NCBI GenBank assembly: GCA_007922195.1
Contig: ML681992.1
Coordinates: forward strand, 44,469,558 to 44,533,557
Direction of reading: 5' to 3'
From: Podocnemis expansa
Taxonomy: Eukaryota > Chordata > Testudines > Podocnemididae
DNA: 64,000 bases
The notes below the pieces were generated by a model, which ran no database searches, was not told the origin of the DNA, and worked only from the letters and a program-made list of their open reading frames with translations. Shown here in pieces: positions 45,168 to 54,575 of this stretch (position 1 is its first letter; each line of letters opens with the position of its first letter). The position numbers and the translations under genes are program-made.

Positions 45168-45567
45168 GGGCTATGTCTACACGAGCAGATTAGTCCAGAT
45201 TAAGGAGGTTTAATCCAGACTAATTTGATCACTGTCTACACTAGGCTTTGCTTAGTTCGAACGAGAAATTTTTTTAGCAAAAGCTTAGTTCGAACTACTT
45301 CGTTCAAACAGTTAGTTTGAACTTAGAGCTTACTTCTAACTTTGTTCAAACTAAGTGGCTAGTTTGAACTAACCAGATTTTTTTAGTTCGAACTAACTTT
45401 TAGTTCAAACTTGCCACACTTTTTTAGTTTGCACGAAAAAGTTAGTTTGAACTAAAAAAAGCATAGCTTGTTCGAACTAAAAAGCTGAGGTTAGTTCAAA
45501 CTAACCGGGCACTGCTTAGTTTGGACTAAGCAAGTCCAAACTAAACTTGCTAATGTAGACGTATGCC
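45168..45567. mobile_element. Harbinger-like MITE built from TTCGAACTAA words
   Basis: Left end GGGCTATGTCTACACGAGC and right end TGTAGACGTATGCC are inverted. Almost the whole 400 bp consists of alternating AGTTCGAAC, GTTTGAACTAA and TTAGTTCAAACT words, so each segment can pair with several others. The flanks show no clear 3-bp duplication. Confidence 0.75.
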
Positions 45568-45670
45568 TGTCTAGCAGTGTGTATTCTACCTAATAGCCCC
45601 TGGCACGGTTGCTCCCTCCCCCACCCAAGATTCACAAGTAGAGTTAATTAAAACAAAGAAGGAGGCCTAT

Positions 45671-45960
45671 AAAACAAGGAGACCGGTGGCACGTAAAGAC
45701 CAACAAGTTTATTTATTGCATGAAATTTCGTGGGAGAAAAATCCCACTTTGTCAGATGCTTTGAAGATGGGGAAATTTAAAGAATAGGAGTAAATAAATG
45801 CAGGAAAGTGTGAGTCATGTGATCAAGTCACACTGTAACAGCAAATCAAACCAGGTGTAATGATTCAAACACTGGGAACTAGCATATAGAGGAAGATGAG
45901 GTCAAATCACCTGTTGTAATGAGGTAAAAAATCCGAAATCTCTGTTAAGTCCAGAAGCAA
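45671..45960 (-). mobile_element. Penelope-like 3' end, reverse, long copy
   Basis: ACAAGGAGACCGGTGGCACG, TTTATTTATTGCATGAAATT, CCCACTTTGTCAGATGCTTT, AATAAATGCAGGAAAGTGTG, GATCAAGTCACACTGTAACA and CCTGTTGTAATGAGGTAAAA mirror the forward copy at 37.04-37.32 kb. Confidence 0.85.
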
Positions 45961-45961
45961 T

Positions 45962-46460
45962 GCAGGAGACCTGTCACACTTTTAAAGACTAACAAATTTA
46001 TTTATCCCACAGATCGCCATAACTAGGGCAGGGCGATTGGGGCAGGGGCATCACTGGCTCCAGGCTTACGGGGTTCAAGCTCCGTGTCCCAGCGCACCGA
46101 GCCCCGGGACCTTTTCCAGGGCCAGCAGCGCTCCTGGATTGGGGCTTTGCCCCAGGCACCCTGGAGCAGCTCCATTTCACTGCTTGATCAAAGGGCATGT
46201 TCCGCACCACCTGCTCCTTTCGCCGCTCATTCTAAGGGTGCGTTCTTCTCTGGATGTGTCCCTGGAGCTGAAATTCCTAGGTCCAACATTGATCCCATGA
46301 GCTTTCATGGGAGAAAATTCTTCAAAGTGTCTGACTAAGTGGAATTTTTGCTCACGAAAGCTCATGTGATAAATAAATTTGTTACTCTTTAAAAGTGCCA
46401 CAGGACTCCTTGGTTGCTTTACTGAGCTAGACTAACACGGCTAGCCCTTTGGAACTTGAA
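45962..46460. repeat. Second inverted PLE pair, interrupted by a GC-rich insert
   Basis: A reverse stub (45,962-46,009: GGAGACCTGTCACACTTTTA..) resumes at 46,298 with TGAGCTTTCATGGGAG, then switches to a forward tail (CTCACGAAAGCTCATGTGAT .. CTAGACTAACACGGCTAGCC, end about 46,460). It stands directly next to the long reverse copy at 45,671. Confidence 0.7.
46010..46289. mobile_element. GC-rich hAT-like insert within a PLE pair
   Basis: Flanks TTATCCCA and TGATCCCA agree at 7 of 8 positions, and the PLE word TTTATCCCATGAGC is restored when the block is removed. Left end CAGATCGCCATAACTAGGGC; right end CTAGGTCCAACAT. The terminal inverted repeats are poor, so the hAT label rests mainly on the duplication. 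Confidence 0.5.
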
Positions 46461-46619
46461 AGCTGGATGGAACTTCGAGAGACCAACCAGCACATGTCAT
46501 AGGAGAGAGTGAGTAAGTAGCTGAATGAGTAGCAGAGTAGCTAGCAAGGCAGCCAGTGGGGGTTGCTAGAGAAGTGGGTCCTATTGAAGGACTGGGTGAT
46601 TGCCCGCCCATTTCCAAAG

Positions 46620-49100
46620 TCCCTCCCGCAGCCTATGTGGAGGTGGCACTAGGCCCAGCTTCAACTGATTGCTTGGGACAACTAATGAAAAACGGGAATG
46701 GGTGTGAGGGTCTAAGGTTTAAAACAAGAGATTCGGAAGGCAACGCCGAGCAGAGAACCTCGGACAGCACACGCTGCTCCTGGAAGGTGTTGAGGGAGCC
46801 AGAGGATGCTGCCCTGAGGAACTCTGCCCGGAGACATGCACAGACAAGGGACCGGAAATAGGCCCCACAGTTGCAGTCCCCTCCATCTGCCAACCTTCTC
46901 TCCCTGATCTTATGAATGGCTACCTTGGTGTAAGCCAGGAGGAGGTTGGTGAGTAGGTCCTGTGACCTTGTGGGGCCATGGATAGGGAGTGCCTATAAAA
47001 ATAAGTGTGTGGAAAAGTGCCGCCAGAACCTGAATAAGAGGTTTTGGAGGAGCCAGAAGAGAGGCTGCAACCTGGCGTACTCTAGGTAGCTGTGCGCCAC
47101 AGTCTCCTTGACACCACAAAAAGGAGAGGTCTCAGGATGAAAGGTGAGCCATGCCTAGTACATGCCTATGCTCACGGCTACATAAAGGAGCCGCCAACTG
47201 ATGTCCCTAGTGGGCTGTGGGGTTAAGGTGGCATACAGGCTGGCCCACCGGGGGTCCTCACCCTCTCCTGGTGGAATTAGGCTCTGCCATTTCGTGTCAG
47301 GGCAGGATGCGAGGGCAAGAAAGTGAATGGTGTTGAGCATGAGCGTGTACAGATATTTGCAGGGCATGGTTCGGAAACAGGCCGGCTACAGGTCTAGCAG
47401 CTGACTCAGGGCATGGGACGTGGGTGACCGGGGGGGAGGCTCACAGGGCTGGGGCCCGATATAAAGCTCTGGGGGCCCAGGACTGAAAGGGGGGCAGGGA
47501 GTACCCTCTCGCAGGACCCGCTCGAGGTGGGTTCGAGCAGTTGGGGGCAGGGCCTCCTTCACCTCCTGGAGTAGGCAGGGGGGGTGCGAGTGGTCTCCGA
47601 CCCTGGTGATGCCTGCCCGGACCAGCCTCCACCTTATGGAAGGGGCCTCCATCACCTTCACACTGAGATGGAGGTTGTGTAGTAGGGTCTCTGTGAGGAG
47701 GTCCTCCCCCTTGGGGGGGTGCAACAAACCTGGAGGCCGCAGTGAACCTGCAGGTCCGGAGGAGATCTTGGTAGAAGGTCGGTAGCTTGGAGAGGTCTCG
47801 CGGACCACCTCTCAGGTTGAGATAAAAGAGCTGCCAGTCATATCAGAGCCCTCGGTAGTGGCAGAGGAAGGTGCAGCCAAGTGGGTCCATGCTGGATTAC
47901 CTCCACCATAAAGGAGTCTCTGCAGGGCCTGGAGGCGGAAGCCTTGGACCTGGCTGTAAACACAGCACAGGCCCTGCCCTCCCTCTTCCAGGGGCAGACT
48001 CAGGATCCCTGCAGAGACCCAGTACAGTCCTGGCCAGAAGAACTCCAGAATTGTCTTCTGGTGGCTGGCCAGGAAACTCGGGGGGGAGGGAGCACGGTGT
48101 TGAGCTGCTGCCGGAGCACGGACAGGACAAGCTGGTTGATGACCAGCGCTTGCCTCAAAAGGGAGAGGCACCGCAGCAGTCCTGTCTACCTCCACAGCCG
48201 GTCAACAACCCTGTCCTCTAACTCATGCCAGTTCTCACCCGGGAGGGATGGGTGGTAGAGAGGTAAACGCCAAGATAGAGCAGTAGACCCGCGCTCCATC
48301 TCATGGCCTGAAGCATGGGCGGGAGGGAGCTCACTGGCCACCTGGCCCCTACCGTCAGGCCGGAGCTCCTGACTCAGTTGACCCGGGTGGAGAAGGCTGC
48401 TGAGTAGATGGCCTGGCAAGCCTCCAGCCACACCAGGTTACCCAGGTCCTGGACCATGAGGAGCACGTCATCGGCATACGCTGATAGGACCAGTCTCAGC
48501 TCTGGCTCACGGAGCACCAACCCCATCAACCTCCGATGGAGGAGACAGAGGAAGGGCTCTATGGCCAAAGTGTCCAGCAGGCCCGACAGCGGACAGCCTT
48601 GAAGTACACCTCGCCCGAAGCTGACCAGCTTGGTCAGGGTCCAGTTGAGCTTGACTAGACACTTTGCAGAAGTGCACAGCACCCAGAGAAACCCCACAAA
48701 GTGGGGTCCGAAGCCAAACACCTGCAGGCTGCTGAGGAGATACCCGTGGTCCACCCTGTTGAACGCTTTTTCCTGGTCCAGGGCTAGGAGTGAGAATGAA
48801 AGACCGTCCCAACACCCAAGCTCCAGGTATAGGTTGCTCAAGATGGACCGGACTAAAATGGTATAGGTCTGGTCAGGATGGACCACGTCCTGCAGCACGG
48901 AACCCAGCCGCAGCGAGATGGCCTTGGCTACTATTTTGTAGTCCGTCCAGAGGAGCGAGATGGGACGCCAGTTCCAAAGGTCGCGGAGGTCCCCCTTCTT
49001 GGGCAGCGGGGCCCTAGTGAAGCAGGTGGCAGGCAGAGTAACCAGCAGGGCAGCTGGAACATAGCATCCCAATTGCAGATCAAGCAAGGTGCCTTCTTTC
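46620..49100 (-). mobile_element. Tx1-group (L1-clade) LINE fragment
   Basis: About 2.5 kb of minus-strand LINE protein sequence is recognisable from the RT N-terminal region (near 49,000) to the C-terminal tail (near 46,640). The tail reads FRSLVCACLRAEFLRAASSG and VLCSALPSES. The middle (47,812-48,195) reads ILEFFWPGLYWVSAGILSLP, EEGGQGLCCVYS and FRLQALQRLLYGGG, which fit the post-RT region of Tx1-type elements in reptiles as I recall them. Several frameshifts separate these blocks. Truncated on its 5' side; the 3' end is unclear. Confidence 0.75.
48374..49087 (-). pseudogene. Tx1-type LINE reverse transcriptase, partial
   Basis: A 237-codon open segment holds the RT core: LPKKGDLRDLWNWRPISLLW (about residues 28-47), TDYKIVAKAISLRL, LLALDQEKAFNRVDHGYL (about 111-128), FGRGVLQGCPLSGLLDTLAI and SAYADDVLLMVQD with the catalytic YADD. 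The arrangement QGCPLSG..AIEP..YADDV is typical of the L1/Tx1 clade, unlike CR1 ([10 protein letters not shown]). The frame ends shortly after YADD and related sequence continues in other frames, so the enzyme is dead. The endonuclease domain is absent. Confidence 0.8.
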
Positions 49101-49179
49101 CTGCCTACCCCTTAATTAAGGTGGGAGGTGAACTCTGCAGCTACAGTTCTAGACTCTGGTTTAGCCATGACTAAGGACA

Positions 49180-49564
49180 ACACCTATGTTTAGGGTGCTG
49201 TGAAGGGAGGGGCACATTAAAGGAACTTTTGGTTACTGGACTTAAGAGCCTGTGGCAAAAGGAAATTTCCCAACATACTCTGGGGTGGGTATTTTGTTCA
49301 TGGTTTTATGTGTGTGAATCCTGCTTGCTGTGTCTTCCCAATGCAGGGTTACTTTTTCCCTCCTTTTATTAAGTCTCTTTCTACACTCACTCTCTATGCT
49401 TGTGAGAGAAGTGTTGCCTCTAGAGGCACCCAAAAGGCAGTTTGTAATTGTCCCAGTTTACTGGGTGGGGGCTTAGCCAGTTTTGGGTTGTACTGTTGAA
49501 AGGAATGCCTAGATCTTGAACCCATCCTTTGTTCCTGCCAACTCAGACAGGCAGAAAGGTTACA
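49180..49564 (+). mobile_element. LTR tail related to the one at 7.0-7.65 kb
   Basis: Shared ordered words: TATGCTTGTGAGAGAAGTGT, TGCCTCTAGAGGCACCCA, ACTGGGTGGGGGCTTAGCC, GTTGAAAGGAATGCCTAGAT and the end CAGAAAGGTTACA. The LTR lies directly next to the truncated Tx1 LINE. Left border uncertain and no internal retroelement genes adjoin. Confidence 0.55.
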
Positions 49565-51880
49565 GGTGCTACAGTGAAAGACATAGTACATTCAATTCCA
49601 TTGTATTTGGCAAATTGTTTCAGTTTGTTTAAAAGTTTTGCTGTTCTTACTCTATAAACCAGTTGCCTGATTGGTGGCACAGGGTGAAAAATCCATTTAT
49701 ATCCAATTTACGTCAAAGGTTTTGCTATTTTCAAGGATGGCCATGATCCATAAAATTGTCTGAGAAATTGACTATGTGGGATTTGTGAGCAGAAGTAGTC
49801 CTCTTCAGGACAGATGCCCAAGAGAACCTCTCTTATGATTCAGTAGATAATTTTCATTATAATCTAACAACCCATTCACTGTTGTATAATTTCAGAAATG
49901 TCGGTGACGCTTTTGTAGTTTTATACTGTTCCACAGCACATATAATAAAACAGTGTTTTCTGCGTTACCTAGCTATAATTGTTTATCTCAGGTTTTTGGT
50001 TCAAGATTTGTTTGGTTTATGTTTTTGACCCTTTGGAATTTAATCCAATAAGAGTAATTAACCATAAAATAATTTTAAATATTATTTATGTTAGATTTTG
50101 TGTGAATGCAAAAAAAAAAAAAGTTTCCAGTGATATGGAAGTCCCTAGATACATTTTTATATCTCTCAGTTTTTATTGTGTATGTTAATAATTGCACGAT
50201 AAGCATTAATAACAAATTTAGCCCTTTATTGTGCAATTGGATCCACATAAGTCAATTGCACTTTCACTGAATCCCATTGATATCAAAGGGGCTCTGTGTG
50301 GAGGAAGGGTTTGTCCATGTGGAAATGGTTACAGAATTGTCTTAGTTACATTAGCTATGTTAGCATAAACAATGGAAGTGGTTGATGTTCTGAATGTTTT
50401 CTGTTTATGATAAAAATGTTTTCTCAAACTGTGAGGTTTTACAATATTTCCTAAAGATGGTCAGACCTCATATTTATTTTATCTGCTGTGGAGATATAAA
50501 CTGCTTGACACTGTCCCTTTATGAAAATCAGTTAACTAAATTTTATTTTGCTTAACTTTGCAAAAACAAACACTACCAAAGTTAAAAATATATGAACCAG
50601 ACCACAAATCTTCTCCAGCCAATTTACAATTACTTTGATGAAATAAAACTTTAAAACAACGTACATAACAAAATAATAAAATCTATTTTATGGCTTTCAG
50701 AGGGCTATAATATAGAGTACTAGGTTTCTGTCATAGGTAGATCAAATGACTTTATACTATTATTTCCCAGAGTAGAGAGAACATACCACTCTGTCATTAA
50801 TTTTCAGAATTTTATGGAAGTCAGTGGGATTACTCACATGCTTAAAGTAGACGCATAAGTGCTCAGAACCTAAAACCAAAATAGTCCATAAACGGGGAAA
50901 ATTCTGGTGACTCTATGGTATTAGAAATGTGCATCACTATCAGCAAAATAAGGGAGGGGGGCTACACCCCATCCATTCTGCCCTGCAAATTTGTCTTTGT
51001 TCTAATTACTATCCTGTTTTTCTGTGAATTAGCATGGAGACTAGAAAACCTGACTCATCACTTTTAACAATCCTCACAACCTAAGGCAGCACACACTCTA
51101 AACATTCCCAAGTCCCAACTTCCCCTAAAGCAAATAGCTAATCTCATCCTGCCTGGCAGCACAGCGCTTATTTTTTGTATGTGTGTGCAAGCAACTGTCT
51201 CAAAGCAGGATTTTTTTTTCCAGAATGCCATTTTCCCTCCACATATAAGCAATCTGACTGGTAAACTTTCAGGAGGAAGAAGACAACAATGCTGTATTTC
51301 TCTTGTGAAAAATGTGATTAATGCATTTTGGGGAAGAAATGAAAAATAATCCAAAAGAGATGGAGCTGATGTTAATGATCTGGGGAAGAATCTGATGTTT
51401 GTAGCCTCCTCCAAGAAGAGATTGTGTCTATTCTGTCCAAGAGATTTGTGGTGTGGACGTGGGGGCTTTTCTACCTTGGTTGCTCCTGCAAACCAGGAAA
51501 ATTGGAAACCAAAAGCTCCATTTTTAATGTCTCTCCTTGCAAAAGCATCCAGACTTCTGGGGTCTAAAGTTTGCCAATGATTATACCTTTTTTATTTCTA
51601 AATTGGATTACCACAACTTGCTCTGCATGGAACATGCACCAGAAGACCACTCTGTAGGAATGATTATCTGGTTGCTTGATGGTGTAGCTTAACACTGCTT
51701 CTGCTCCACAATTGTGTTCACTCACTTCCTATTCAGTTTGGGTGCACAGATCATCTGTTCTGTTGACCTGCCCTGTATAACTATAGTTAAAGTAGTACTT
51801 GAGTGGCCCCAGTACCTTCCTAATCTCTGGGCCCCCTTCCGGTATCATCCAGGCCCCCTTCACGCATTTAAAAAAAAAAA
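49565..51880. other. AT-rich sequence without recognised repeats
   Basis: The longest stretch here with almost no transposon signal. A12 near 50,109-50,120. Frames are at most 116 codons and motif-free. It lies just upstream of the CpG island, so distal regulatory elements are possible but none is identified. Confidence 0.45.
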
Positions 51881-51882
51881 AA

Positions 51883-52505
51883 GCAAGGAGTCCTATGGCA
51901 CTTAAGAGTAAGATTTATTTATCACATGAGCTTCTGTGGGTGAAAGTCCCACTTGTCAGATGCTTTGAAGAGGGGGAACTTACAGAATGGGATGAAAAAA
52001 ATGCAAGGGGGTGTTAGACATGGGATCATGGCATACTGTAACAGCAAATCAAAGCATTTGTTAAGATTCAAACCCTGGGAAACAGCACATAGAGGAAGGT
52101 GAAGTGAAATGACCTGTTGTTATGGGAAAAGAAGCCATAGCCACAATTCAATCCTCCTTTCACACAATCTAATCATGCCTATGTGGGCCCAAGTTTTCTA
52201 GATTCTGGGCCCCAGAACTCTGGCCCATGAAATTGGTGAGCAGTTGTGGGGCCTTCCAGCTAAACTTAAATCTCTGCCGCACAAGATTTGGATCCTGGCT
52301 ACTACTTGCAGCTTTACCAAGGCTCTGATTTGCTGCTGCAGTATGACCTCATCCCAGGTCTTACACTCCCCTACATTTATTCTCATCCCATTCTGTAAGG
52401 GCCCCCTCTTCAAAGCACCTGAGGAAGTAGGATTTTCTCCTAGGAAAACTCCTCTGATAATCAAATCTGTTAGTCTTTTAGGGACATAAAGCTCCTCACT
52501 TTTTT
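51883..52505. repeat. Large inverted pair of Penelope-like tails with spacer
   Basis: Reverse arm 51,883-52,140 (AAGCAAGGAGTCCTATGGCA .. CCTGTTGTTATGGGAAAAGA) and forward arm about 52,300-52,505 (GATTTGCTGCTGCAGTATGA, ACACTCCCCTACATTTATTC, CAAAGCACCTGAGGAAGTAG .. CTGTTAGTCTTTTAGGGAC) flank a 160-bp unrelated spacer. Both arms keep the same 3' untranslated order, so they could pair over some 200 bp. Confidence 0.75.
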
Positions 52506-52639
52506 TATTCATAGCTGTTGTCTCTTTTTTCTTCCATAACAAGAAATGAGATCACCTGAGCCAAAGACCTAACTAGAACTAGTCTCTTCTTTTTCCATGT
52601 GCCTGACAACCAAAAATTAAAAAACTGCGCAGACCGTGG

Positions 52640-53480
52640 TGGTGGCTACCCGCTACAGCTCTTTAAGACACAGTGTTTTCCATCTTGCCCTTCCAGCTGC
52701 CCCTCTCGCCCAGCCTTCCTTGCAAACGCCGGCCTCAGCACAGCGCCTGCAACCTCCTCTCTTCCCTCCCGCTCTCCCGTCTCTTCCTCGGTCCCCGCCC
52801 ACCGCAGCAGCCAGCGTTAAGCGGAGACAGGGGCGTGCGTGACCGGCCCCTACTGAGCACCGCCTCCTCTGCCTCATCTGCATACCCTCTCTTATTGGCT
52901 GGAAGAAGCCCGGCCCCCGCGCTCGTTCCCCGCTCTGTGATCCAAAGACCGCCCGGAGACAGGCGCAGGCCCCGCCTCTTCCCCTCAGGCCCCTCCCAGA
53001 GCTTGAGGCTGCCCGGAGACGGGAGCCGGCGAGCGCCGCCGCCATTGGTCGGCGTGGCCCGCGCTTTTCTATTGGCCGGCGGGGGCGCGTCCGGCGCGCG
53101 GTGATTGGCGGAGGGGTGTGCGCGAGGGAAGGGGGCGCCCCGGCCGGGAGCGGGGCCGCGGCTGCGGGATGGGGGCGGCGGGAGGAGCGGGTCGCTGAGC
53201 AGCCGCTCCGCGCCCCTCCGCGCCCCATGCCGAGCCGAGCCGGGCGCCGCGGCAGCATGAACCGGCTCAGCGCCGCTTCCATCGGCAGCGCCGCCGGCGC
53301 CAGCGAGTACCGCGTCTGCGCCAACTGCGGGAAGGTGCTGCGCCAGGTACCGGGGTCGCCGCGCCTCAGCCCGGCGGGGTGGGCCGGGCCGGGCCCCGCA
53401 GCCCCTCTCCTGCCCCGGCCTCCTGCCCGCCCCCGCTCTCGCCCCGGTGGGGGGAGTGTCCCCCACACCCCCTGCAGCCC
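52640..53480 (+). promoter_or_regulatory. CpG-island promoter
   Basis: An abrupt shift to GC-rich, CpG-dense sequence surrounds exon 1, in contrast to the AT-rich neighbourhood. There is no TATA box. Inverted CCAAT boxes (ATTGG) lie at 52,894-52,898, 53,044-53,048, 53,071-53,075 and 53,104-53,108, and a GC box GGGCGG at 53,173-53,178. This is the usual layout of a housekeeping-type vertebrate promoter. Long minus-strand frames through the island (up to 285 codons) are explained by GC content, but divergent transcription cannot be excluded. Confidence 0.85.
53257..53346 (+). CDS. First coding exon of an unidentified protein-coding gene
   Basis: Thirty codons from ATG at 53,257 (A at -3, a fair Kozak context) to CAG|GTACCG, a good splice donor at 53,346/53,347 in phase 0. 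An in-frame ATG at 53,227 would add ten residues (beginning MPSRAGRRGS) but has C at -3. The peptide is Ser/Ala/Gly-rich at first, then reads EYRVCANCGKVLRQ. The CxxC knuckle right at the exon end suggests half of a zinc-binding module completed by exon 2. I do not recognise the gene, and no convincing second exon is visible in the 10.6 kb that follow, so it probably lies beyond the window. CpG-island context supports a genuine, broadly expressed gene. Confidence 0.65.
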
Positions 53481-53489
53481 GCTTCCCGG

Positions 53490-54575
53490 CGCCTGACGGA
53501 CTGACAGCAATTTAATCTGCCCCCTGAATCCCCAACATCCCCTTGCCGGCTCGTAACAGGCTTACAGCAACGCAGGGGGCTCCCCCAACGCCTCCCGCGC
53601 CCCCTCAGTTTCCCAGCACCCCAGCTGCTAGCGGTGCTAGAGCAAATTAGTGAGCACCCCTGCACCCCCTTGGATTGCCCAACCCCTCCGGTGTCAGCTA
53701 CTAACAGTGTTATACCAATGTAGTGAGCTCCCCCCCCCCCCACCACCACCACCACCCTGAATTTCCCAGCCCCCCACTTGCCAGCTACTAACAGTCTTAG
53801 ACCAACGTAGTGAGCTCCCCCTGCGCCCCCAAACACCCACCAGTTGTCAGCTAGTAAAAGGGTTATACCAATTTAGTGAGCACCCCAAAACTCCCTGTAC
53901 CCTTTGAATTTCCCAACCCCCTGTTGTCAGCTAGTACCAGTGTTATACCAGCGTAGTGAGCTCCCCCAGTACCCCCTGCACCCCCAAACACCTACCAGTT
54001 GTCAGCTAGTAAAAGGGTTATACCAATTTAGTGAGCACCCCAAAACNNNNNNNNNNTGTCAGCTAGTAAAAGGGTTATACCAATTTAGTGAGCACCCCAA
54101 AACCCCCTCCACCCTTTGAATTTCCCCCCCCCCGTTGCCAGCTACTAACAGTGTTATACCAACGTAGTGAGCTCCCCCAATACCCCCTGCACCCCCAAAC
54201 ACCTACCAGTTGTCAGCTAGTAACAGTGTTATACCAATTTAGTGAGCACCCCAAAACTCCCTACACCCCTTGAATTTCCCAAGCCCCTGTTGTCAGCTAG
54301 TACAAGTGTTATAACAAGATAGTGAGCTCCCCCAATACCCCCTGAATTCCCCAGCACCCCCCCCCAGTTCTCAGCTAGTAAAAGTGTTATAGCAATTTAG
54401 TGAGCAACCCCAATATCCCCCCACATCTCTCCTTCCACCCCCTGAATTTCCCAACACCCCCCAGTTGTCAGCTAATAACAATACCAGTGTAGTGAGGTCC
54501 CCCAGTACCCCTCACACCCCCCACCCAGTTGTCAGCTAGTAACAGTGTTATACCAATTTAGTGAGCACCCTCAAC
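53490..54575 (+). repeat. C-rich minisatellite in intron 1
   Basis: About fourteen degenerate units of roughly 60-90 bp. Each has a core of the form GTCAGCTAGTAACAGTG, then TTATACCAATTTAGTGAGC, followed by a C-rich linker with CCCCTGAATTTCCCAAC. Cores start near 53,693, 53,784, 53,847, 53,927, 54,000, 54,057, 54,138, 54,210, 54,289, 54,373, 54,465 and 54,531, with weaker ones near 53,543 and 53,624. The units nearest exon 1 are the most diverged and GC-rich. A short N gap lies inside. Confidence 0.85.
54047..54056. other. Assembly gap (10 N) inside the minisatellite
   Basis: Ten N interrupt the array. The 46-47 bases before and after the gap are identical, so the join may duplicate overlapping contig ends. 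Confidence 0.95.

Noticed and set aside
47386..47808. 140-codon minus-strand frame as a separate gene
   Set aside because: It sits within the Tx1-group LINE between recognisable LINE blocks and is best read as a decayed part of it.
52653..53510. 285- and 243-codon minus-strand frames through the CpG island
   Set aside because: Open on both strands because stop codons are rare in CpG-rich DNA; translation is Arg/Pro/Ala/Gly-rich with no family match. Divergent non-coding transcription remains possible.
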